A stretch of 6,092 nucleotides of DNA from positions 1 through 6,092 of the forward strand of contig JAFGVM010000027.1 of NCBI GenBank assembly GCA_016937995.1, in the 5' to 3' direction. This document shows positions 1 to 5,273 of this stretch, in pieces. The position numbers and the translations under genes are program-made. This stretch comes from Candidatus Delongbacteria bacterium (GTDB lineage Bacteria > UBA4055). How positions within the stretch are numbered: position 1 is the first letter of the stretch; each line of letters starts with the position of its first letter. Under the pieces are notes generated by a model. That model was not told the origin of the DNA. It ran no database searches and saw only the letters and a program-made list of their open reading frames with translations.

Positions 1-30
1 CGCGAATTCAATGATGAGGGTGTTTTATAA
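1..30 (+). CDS. Possible 3' end of an upstream rightward gene (partial)
   Basis: Frame 1 reads REFNDEGVL and then TAA at 28-30. A strong rho-independent terminator follows about 20 bases later, so some rightward gene probably ends here. Nine residues are too few to identify a product. Frame 2 is also open until TGA at 34-36, so the frame itself is uncertain. The inference rests mainly on the terminator. Confidence 0.35.
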   Translation, partial: REFNDEGVL

Positions 31-50
31 ATTATGATCTGATATTTTTT

Positions 51-76
51 AAAGGGAGTGTTCACTCCCTTTTTTT
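51..76 (+). terminator. Rho-independent terminator of the upstream gene
   Basis: A nine-base-pair stem (51-59 with 64-72, core AGGGAGT/ACTCCCT) closes a GTTC loop and runs into an uninterrupted T tract at 70-76. It separates whatever lies to the left from the selenoprotein gene, which therefore probably has its own promoter. Its ascending arm shares nine bases (AGGGAGTGT) with the SECIS-like hairpin at 366-378. Confidence 0.85.
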
Positions 77-91
77 ATGCGATAAATATCA

Positions 92-120
92 TTGATAATC
101 TTGAAATTGATATGTATTTT
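92..120 (+). promoter_or_regulatory. Candidate promoter for the selenoprotein gene
   Basis: TTGATA at 92-97 (5 of 6 to TTGACA) is separated by 17 bases from TATTTT at 115-120 (4 of 6 to TATAAT). An alternative -10, TATAGT, lies at 120-125 but has no good -35. The position, between a terminator and the start codon, makes sense. In such AT-rich DNA the match is weak evidence. Confidence 0.3.
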
Positions 121-136
121 ATAGTGTAACTAATTT

Positions 137-142
137 GAGGTG
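137..142 (+). promoter_or_regulatory. Ribosome binding site deciding the start of the selenoprotein gene
   Basis: GAGGTG at 137-142 is a good Shine-Dalgarno match. It overlaps the upstream in-frame GTG at 140, which therefore cannot be the start it serves. The next GTG at 146 sits five bases after the GAGG core. Starting there gives MKKCFII..., a normal signal peptide beginning. Confidence 0.6.
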
Positions 143-145
143 GAA

Positions 146-1687
146 GTGAAAAAGTGTTTTATTATTGTATTACTGATTGCACTTATTACGATCAATGCTG
201 AATATTTACCCGGTGATCATATCCCTGATATGCAGTTCACTGACACAAATATAGATTCTTCAGGCACTGTAATATACTCAGATCAAAGTACTAAGGACAT
301 AATATCTTCTGGAAAAATTGTTGTAATCAGCTTTTTCGGGGTCGGTTGAAGTACATGTCTTTCAGAGGGAGTGTCCCTAAAAAATATTCAGAATGATATA
401 GGAACCGACAGTGTCTATTTTATTGGAGCTACTCCGACTCAAGGATTTTCTGATAAAGACCTTAACGGAGATTTCTGGAGGAATATTTATAATGCAGGAT
501 TAAAATATCAAATATCAAATCATGATGAACTGGGAAAAGAGATGGTGATGTTCTCCACCACACAGTATACACCACAATTAGTTATTATCGGACAGGATTC
601 TAAATTGGTATTTTCTCATTTTGGTATGATTGATGAGGATAGTATAAGAGTAGAGATCAGAAAAGCACTTGATGGTTTTGGAAATTTACAACAGACTAGA
701 AAATTAGATAATATTTTTATTAATGGATCCAGATCTGTTATTGATCTCAATGCAAATTTTGCTACTGTGGATTTATCAAATATTGTTTATGAAATTTTAT
801 CTGTCACTGACAATACGATCATTGATGCAGACCTTATAGATTCGCAACTGATATTAAGCAGAGGCTCTAATACTGGAATGACCAATATAAAGATAAAAGC
901 TGCTAATATGTCAGAATCGGTAATAGATTCATTTGATGTAATGAGATATCCTGCGAATGCAAATATCCTGGACTTTGAATCGGGGAATTTATATGATCAT
1001 TGGTTCCATGAAGGTGACGCTGACTGGTATCTAGACTCTGATACTGTTTTTGAGGGTGAAGGGTGTGCCAGATCAGGTTATATTGATGCTCCAGGCGATG
1101 GAGAAGTGAATTATACTTTGTTAAAGACAACATTTGAATCAACACTTGATGATACTGTCAGTTTTGCTTATAAAATATCTTCTCAGTATGAAAGTGATGG
1201 ATTTGAAGTTCTCATAGACGGGATATGGGTGGATTTTCCTGACAGCAGATGGTCAGGTGAAGTGGACTGGTCTTTTGCGGAATATCCTGTTCCTGCAGGC
1301 AAGCATACTATTGAATGGGATTATTTTAAATGGGATTATAACTATTCAGGCAAAGATGCAGCCTGGATAGATATAATAAGGATCCCTGGAATAATTACAG
1401 GCATTGAGCATGTTGTTATACCAACAAAAACTCATTTGAACGGGAATTATCCAAATCCTTTCAACAATGAGACAGTTATTAAATATCAATTGAACAGTTC
1501 TAGCAAAGTTAAGCTGTTTGTTTTCAATATTAATGGGGAATTTGTTTCTGAATTGATCAATGAGAAACAAAACAGTGGACAGCATCAGGTGATTTTTAAT
1601 GCAGAAAATATTAACAGTGGTGTTTATTTCTATAGATTAGAAGCAGGAACTGAGGTCCAGACCGGGAAAATGATGTTTTTGAAATAG
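146..1687 (+). CDS. Secreted thioredoxin-like selenoprotein (UxxC) with Ig-like, MAM-like and sorting domains
   Basis: One reading frame of 513 residues plus TAG, read through TGA at 347-349 as selenocysteine 68. Residues 1-18 (MKKCFIIVLLIALITINA) form a signal peptide. Residues about 20-175 look like a redoxin/thioredoxin fold: strand IVVISFFGVG, then Sec68-Ser-Thr-Cys71, and a cis-proline loop YTPQLVIIG with Thr142-Pro143. Residues about 185-268 resemble an Ig/cadherin-like domain. Residues about 273-415 resemble a MAM/concanavalin-like sandwich (DFESG...W, AWIDIIRIPG). Residues about 430-513 are a type IX-style C-terminal sorting domain (NYPNPFNNETVIKYQL, SGVYFYRLEAG). The likely role is thiol-disulfide or peroxide chemistry outside the cytoplasm, possibly at the cell surface; the substrate is unknown. 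The start GTG 146 is chosen from the ribosome binding site; GTG 140 is the alternative. The gene stands alone, convergent with mtnA. A nonsense mutation or sequencing error is the alternative to Sec, but the position and hairpin make it less likely. Confidence 0.85.
347..349 (+). other. In-frame TGA read as selenocysteine (Sec68)
   Basis: The frame reads Val-Gly-TGA-Ser-Thr-Cys, so the TGA replaces the first, nucleophilic cysteine of a thioredoxin CxxC. The redoxin fold continues without break on both sides: the beta strand before it, and the helix and cis-Pro loop after it. UxxC motifs are an established class of bacterial thioredoxin-like selenoproteins. It is the only TGA inside any complete gene here, and no complete gene here ends in TGA. 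Confidence 0.85.
360..384 (+). promoter_or_regulatory. Bacterial SECIS-like hairpin downstream of the TGA
   Basis: AGGGA (366-370) pairs perfectly with TCCCT (374-378) around a three-base GTG loop (371-373). A short lower stem, TTT 360-362 with AAA 382-384, can form across an internal loop. Bacterial SECIS elements are known to lie inside the coding region just after UGA, with a small apical loop and a G in its first two positions. Here the loop G is the first base and 21 bases separate it from the TGA, inside the range known for such elements. The stem is short, so function depends on the cell's SelB. Confidence 0.7.
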
Positions 1688-1752
1688 TGGTCAGTATCCA
1701 GTGGAAGATTCCCATGCCTTCCCCTCTACGATAAATCATTGTGGATAAAGAA

Positions 1753-2790
1753 TTATATTTTTTTTAATCCCTTAAGCTGTTCAGCAGTAAATATCCCTTT
1801 TTCAGTTATAAAACCGGTAATTAATCTTGCCGGAGTAATATCGAATCCATGATTAAGAGCAGGTGATGGTGTATGTGTAAGCGGTACACCTTTTTCAAAC
1901 TTGATCTCATCTTCGCTTCTTATTTCAATAGGTATCTCTTTACCAGATAAAATCCCGAAGTCAATAGTTGAGATGGGAGCAGCTATATAAAAAGGTATAT
2001 TGTTATCATAAGCTGCCAGGGCTTTCAGATACGTTCCTATCTTATTTGCAGTATCGCCGTTCAGAGCAATTCTGTCAGCTCCTGTTATAACAATATCAAC
2101 ATCACCGTTCTGCATAAGAAGTCCACCAGCATTATCAGTCACAACAATATGTGAAATTTTTTCATGATAGTATTCCCAGGCAGTGAGTTTGCCTCCCTGA
2201 TTTCTTGGTCTGGTCTCATCTACCCAGACATGAATGTCCATTCCTCTTGAAACTGCCTCAAAAACCGGTGCGGAAGCAGTTCCGTGATCAACAGTTGCCA
2301 GCCAGCCTGCATTACAATGCGTAAGTACATTCACTGATCCGTTATTATTCAATTCTCTGAGGATGGTATAGCCGTACTCTCCGATCCTTTTACAAGCTTT
2401 GATCTCGCTTTTATAAAGTTCATCAGCTTTGAATAAAGCATCTTCTGAAGGATCTTCTGTATTTGAATTCAATGCATGTTCATAAACCAGATCAACTGCA
2501 AACTGCAAATTAACAGCTGTTGGACGGGCATTCTTAAGTGCTGTGATCTTATTGTTCAATCTCTGGTGATCATCTCCCGATTCTTTAAAAGCGTAATATA
2601 CTCCATAAGCACCTGCAACTCCGATCAACGGTGCTCCACGAACTTTCATGCTCTTAATTGCATCAATGATATCATCGCTGGATCTCAGGTCAATTATCTT
2701 GAATTCTTCTGGTAGCAGTGTTTGATCTATTATTTTAGCGATCCCATTTTCGAACCACAGAGAAGTATATTTCTTACCGTTGTATTTCAT
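1753..2790 (-). CDS. mtnA: S-methyl-5-thioribose-1-phosphate isomerase
   Basis: A full-length 345-residue member of the MtnA/eIF2B-alpha family. The enzyme converts the aldose 5-methylthioribose-1-phosphate to 5-methylthioribulose-1-phosphate in the cytoplasmic methionine salvage pathway. Related enzymes act on 5-deoxyribose-1-phosphate. Diagnostic blocks are VRGAPLIGVAGAYG (50-63), THCNAGW with catalytic Cys159 (157-163), DETRPRNQG (191-199), ITGADRIALNGDTANKIGTY with catalytic Asp239 (235-254), and FDITPARLITGFITEKGI (316-333). The DNAGGLLM and SPALNHGFDITPARL variants resemble the subgroup I associate with alphaproteobacterial MtnA. The N-terminus (LWFENGIAKIIDQTLLP) aligns with the family, supporting this ATG, although the Shine-Dalgarno is weak (GAGA about 11 bases upstream). 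No other salvage gene is in the window. It lies downstream of the channel gene but beyond that gene's terminator, so it is probably transcribed separately. The 65 bases between its stop and the selenoprotein stop hold no convincing terminator. Confidence 0.93.
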   Translation of the reverse strand: MKYNGKKYTSLWFENGIAKIIDQTLLPEEFKIIDLRSSDDIIDAIKSMKVRGAPLIGVAGAYGVYYAFKESGDDHQRLNNKITALKNARPTAVNLQFAVDLVYEHALNSNTEDPSEDALFKADELYKSEIKACKRIGEYGYTILRELNNNGSVNVLTHCNAGWLATVDHGTASAPVFEAVSRGMDIHVWVDETRPRNQGGKLTAWEYYHEKISHIVVTDNAGGLLMQNGDVDIVITGADRIALNGDTANKIGTYLKALAAYDNNIPFYIAAPISTIDFGILSGKEIPIEIRSEDEIKFEKGVPLTHTPSPALNHGFDITPARLITGFITEKGIFTAEQLKGLKKI

Positions 2791-2815
2791 TTACCGGATT
2801 CTCAATTATTTGTTT

Positions 2816-2846
2816 GAAAGATAGAATTTAATATAGATTGGTGCAA
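2816..2846 (-). promoter_or_regulatory. Candidate promoter for mtnA
   Basis: Read on the minus strand, TTGCAC (2841-2846) is followed by TATCTTTC (2816-2823), 17 bases from hexamer to hexamer. This is a weak sigma-70 match. It is also one mismatch from the Bacteroidota-type TTG / TAnnTTTG arrangement. A promoter is expected here because the terminator at 2863-2889 isolates mtnA from the gene upstream of it. Confidence 0.35.
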
Positions 2847-2862
2847 TCGTAAAAAAATATTA

Positions 2863-2889
2863 AAAAAGCCGTGAAATTCACGGCTTTTT
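2863..2889 (-). terminator. Rho-independent terminator after the MscS-family gene
   Basis: A perfect 12-base-pair stem (2863-2874 with 2878-2889, core GCCGTGA/TCACGGC) closes a three-base loop. A and T runs flank it on both sides, so in principle it works in either direction. It begins six bases beyond the channel gene's stop codon, and no plus-strand gene needs it. Confidence 0.93.
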
Positions 2890-2894
2890 AGTAT

Positions 2895-3956
2895 CTAAAC
2901 TAATTCTTTCTTATATATAGTCTGAGTCGGATAAGCAAATTCCAATCCGTTTTCATTGAACTGTCTAAGGACCTGCAGATTCACCTTAGATTGTGTAGCC
3001 AGAATATCAGCTTCTTTTCTAATGTAATATATAAACAATATCCCCAGATTGAAATCACCCCAGTTATTGAAAGAAATTATTCTGTCTAGAGTCAAGCAAT
3101 CCTGATTAGCATTTACAATATCATCAAGTATCTTCATTGCCAGTTCCATTTTGTCGGGAGTGGTATCGTAGGTCAATCCTAAACTTACAGATACCTTTCT
3201 GGAAGGTTCAATAGAGATGTTTTCAATACTTGATTCAGAAAAATTAGCGTTTGGAACAGTTATGATCCTTCCCATCAGAGTTTTTATTCTTGTACTTCTT
3301 ATACCTACTTCAGTAACAAAACCATCCTGACCGCTGATGATTATCCTGTCACCGAGCTTAAAAGGTTTATCAAGGAAGATCATTATCCCACCGAAGATAT
3401 TTTTTACAGTGTCCTGAGCTGCTAATGCTAAAGCCAGTCCACCTATTCCAAGACCAGCTATTAAAGCCATGATGTCAAATCCTGCATTATCAAGACCTAT
3501 TATAATACCCATAGACCAGAGAAGTGCTTTCATCCCTTTGCGTATAATAGGTACTATCTGATCATCAAAAGTATTTTCAGACTTTACAGTATATGGTATG
3601 ACAAGTTCTGTAAAAACAGCATCTATTGCTCTTACAAGCAACCATGTAATATTAAATATCAGGATGAATGTAAAAGCATGAGCTATAATAGTATGAGTTT
3701 TTGGGGAAAAAGTAAGTCTGTCAAGCCCCAACCATGCACCACCAATGATGAAGGCATATATTATCGGTTTTTCAAGTACTTGTATCAGTACATCATCCAG
3801 TCTGGTTTTAGTTTTGGATATAAGTTTTTTTATGACCGCACTAAATATCCAATATATTATTTTTGATACTATAATACCTCCGATAATGAAAAGCAGAGAT
3901 ATGAACCAGTCTTCAGCTGTGTTGTTGTAATATGTCTTAGCTAAAAATTCTTTCAT
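2895..3956 (-). CDS. MscS-family mechanosensitive ion channel
   Basis: A 353-residue inner-membrane protein of the small-conductance mechanosensitive channel family, which opens under membrane tension and releases solutes during osmotic downshock. Hydrophobic segments lie at about 17-40, 64-80, 93-115, 143-158 and 161-192. The last is the glycine- and alanine-rich pore helix (ALIAGLGIGGLALALAAQD, 164-182) followed by the hallmark NIFGGIMIFLDKPFKLGDRI (186-205). The cytoplasmic beta domain follows (VTEVGIRSTRIKTLMGR, 214-230, then VPNANFS), then the alpha/beta vestibule, ending in NENGLEFAYPTQTIY. It has about five predicted membrane segments, two more than E. coli MscS, which is common in the family. 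The start is supported by a strong ribosome binding site. It has its own promoter and terminator, so it is probably monocistronic. The closest named subfamily cannot be fixed from sequence alone. Confidence 0.93.
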   Translation of the reverse strand: MKEFLAKTYYNNTAEDWFISLLFIIGGIIVSKIIYWIFSAVIKKLISKTKTRLDDVLIQVLEKPIIYAFIIGGAWLGLDRLTFSPKTHTIIAHAFTFILIFNITWLLVRAIDAVFTELVIPYTVKSENTFDDQIVPIIRKGMKALLWSMGIIIGLDNAGFDIMALIAGLGIGGLALALAAQDTVKNIFGGIMIFLDKPFKLGDRIIISGQDGFVTEVGIRSTRIKTLMGRIITVPNANFSESSIENISIEPSRKVSVSLGLTYDTTPDKMELAMKILDDIVNANQDCLTLDRIISFNNWGDFNLGILFIYYIRKEADILATQSKVNLQVLRQFNENGLEFAYPTQTIYKKELV

Positions 3957-3963
3957 GAATATT

Positions 3964-3968
3964 TCCTC
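3964..3968 (-). promoter_or_regulatory. Ribosome binding site of the MscS-family gene
   Basis: On the minus strand GAGGA lies seven bases before the ATG at 3954-3956. This is the clearest Shine-Dalgarno in the window and fixes that start. Confidence 0.85.
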
Positions 3969-3982
3969 TTTATTTTTTTGAG

Positions 3983-4012
3983 AATATAATAAATTTTAAA
4001 GCTAAATGTCAA
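3983..4012 (-). promoter_or_regulatory. Sigma-70-like promoter of the MscS-family gene
   Basis: On the minus strand a perfect TTGACA (4007-4012) is followed after 18 bases by TATATT (3983-3988, 5 of 6 to TATAAT). Transcription would begin near 3975, leaving a leader of about 20 bases that contains the ribosome binding site at 3964-3968. The agreement of promoter, leader, ribosome binding site and start codon makes this the best-supported promoter here. Confidence 0.75.
3985..3990 (+). promoter_or_regulatory. Possible -10 box for the methyltransferase gene
   Basis: A perfect TATAAT on the plus strand, 73 bases before the annotated ATG, overlaps the -10 of the divergent channel promoter. No good -35 lies 16-18 bases upstream (TTTCCT at 3962-3967). 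TATGAT at 4017-4022 is an equally weak alternative. Chance is likely in such AT-rich sequence. Confidence 0.25.
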
Positions 4013-4063
4013 GGTGTATGATGCTTTCTATTTTAGAAGAATTCTTGCTTATTTATTGATAAA

Positions 4064-5272
4064 ATGATAAATTCATTAATTAAAACAAGGCAAAAAGTTA
4101 TGTTAGATGAATTACAAAATTTCATAAATGATTTTAAAGAATCTCTTGAAGGTCATACTTTTGTTAAGATGATCCTCAGCAAACCCTATGAAAAGAGTTA
4201 TGATATAAAAAAGATCACAGTTAATATGGTTGAGATCAGATCTTCAAGGATGCTCTCGTTTCTTTTTACCTACAAAACAAAAGATGTAACAAAGAATTAT
4301 ACATTTGATGATGGTTTAGTCGAAGTTGAAAAACTTCTCAATGAAAGTATGAAAAATTGCGCTCTTTTCACTACAGAGAGCACAATTGATCTAAATATTT
4401 CTAAAAAGAAAAAAGTTCTCATCAGCAGATCAAAGCCAATATATAAATCCTTGATCGAGCCTGAGATCAACAGGATGAAGAAGAGGAATATTACTATTGA
4501 AAATAATGTATATCTACACAAGTTAGGTGTTGCAACTTCGAAGAATATATTAATTAAGAATATGCAGGGCAAGTTCAAGCAGATCAACAGGTTCGTTGAG
4601 ACTATAGATGGTCTTATAAAGTCTTCAGTTTTGAAAGATACCCGAAATATCACTGTAGCTGATATGGGATCGGGGAAGGGGTATCTTACTTTTGCAGTTT
4701 ATGATCATTTAGTAAATAACTTGAAGATCACTGCAGAAGTCACTGGAGTGGAGCTGAGACAGGGGTTGATCGATACTTGTAATGTTATTGCAAACGAATG
4801 TGGATTTGCCGGCCTTAAATTTGTACAAGGGACAATAAATGACTATACAGGACAGGCTTCTCAAATGCTTATAGCGCTCCATGCCTGTGATACTGCTACT
4901 GATGATGCAATTTTCAAAGGAATTACTACGGGTTCTGAGATAATCGTTGTTTCACCTTGCTGTCATAAACAGGTTAGAAAAGAATTGAATATTACTAACG
5001 AATTGAAAGAGATCACTCAGCATGGGATTTTGGAAGAACGTATGGCTGAAATGGTAACTGATACAATGAGAGGATTGATGCTGGAAGCTTACGGTTACAA
5101 GACGAAAATATTCGAATATATCTCTGATGAACATACTCATAAAAACTTAATGATATCTGCTGTTAAAACTTCTAATAAAATAGACAAAGATGGAATTCTA
5201 AATAGATTGATTGCATTAAAAAAGACTTTCGGGATAGAGAAATTCTATCTTGAAGAGCTGATGAAAAATTAA
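4064..5272 (+). CDS. Class I SAM-dependent methyltransferase, Methyltransf_32-like
   Basis: A 402-residue cytoplasmic protein. Residues about 1-170 form a charged, lysine-rich region that I do not recognise and that may bind the substrate. The Rossmann methyltransferase domain begins near 195: motif I VADMGSGKGYL (198-208, SAM binding), acidic end of strand 2 at VTGVELR (Glu230), then ALHACDTATDDAI (271-283) and VVSPCCHKQVR (295-305). The paired LHACDTATD and PCC motifs mark the family related to eukaryotic GSTCD- and TRM13-like methyltransferases. Its bacterial members are mostly uncharacterised; an RNA substrate is a plausible inference only. No Shine-Dalgarno precedes the ATG at 4064. An internal ATG at 4100 (Met13) has AAGG nine bases upstream and may be the true start, giving 390 residues. 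The gene is divergent from the channel gene and ends one base before the convergent FGE-like gene. Confidence 0.85.
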   Translation: MINSLIKTRQKVMLDELQNFINDFKESLEGHTFVKMILSKPYEKSYDIKKITVNMVEIRSSRMLSFLFTYKTKDVTKNYTFDDGLVEVEKLLNESMKNCALFTTESTIDLNISKKKKVLISRSKPIYKSLIEPEINRMKKRNITIENNVYLHKLGVATSKNILIKNMQGKFKQINRFVETIDGLIKSSVLKDTRNITVADMGSGKGYLTFAVYDHLVNNLKITAEVTGVELRQGLIDTCNVIANECGFAGLKFVQGTINDYTGQASQMLIALHACDTATDDAIFKGITTGSEIIVVSPCCHKQVRKELNITNELKEITQHGILEERMAEMVTDTMRGLMLEAYGYKTKIFEYISDEHTHKNLMISAVKTSNKIDKDGILNRLIALKKTFGIEKFYLEELMKN

Positions 5273-5273
5273 T

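Noticed and set aside
140-142. GTG 140 as the start of the selenoprotein
   Set aside because: It overlaps the GAGGTG that serves as the ribosome binding site. GTG 146 has suitable spacing and gives a standard MKK signal peptide start. The two choices differ by only two residues.
347-349. Genome-wide recoding of TGA as Trp (code 4) or Gly (code 25)
   Set aside because: Only one TGA lies in frame in about 1,900 codons of AT-rich coding sequence, and Trp is consistently TGG. The position matches a catalytic cysteine, not a Trp or Gly.
371-1687. A separate gene starting at GTG 371, downstream of a short gene ending at 349
   Set aside because: The purine run AGAGGGA directly abuts this GTG, leaving no proper Shine-Dalgarno spacing, and it is explained as the hairpin arm. 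The product would lack a signal peptide and half of its redoxin fold. The upstream 69 residues supply exactly the missing part in the same frame.
1688-1752. Bidirectional terminator between the selenoprotein gene and mtnA
   Set aside because: A T tract is present at 1758-1765, but no stable hairpin precedes it. The GGAAG...CTTCC repeat near 1702-1725 has a five-base stem with a long loop and no T tract.
4037-4046. Perfect 10-base palindrome AAGAATTCTT as an operator
   Set aside because: Short AT-rich palindromes are common by chance, and no second copy or matching regulator gene is visible.
4297-4653. A 118-codon minus-strand open frame inside the methyltransferase gene
   Set aside because: It is rich in Phe, Ile, Leu and Ser, as expected from the complement of Lys/Glu/Asp-rich coding sequence. 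It has no recognisable motif, and the plus-strand gene there is well supported.
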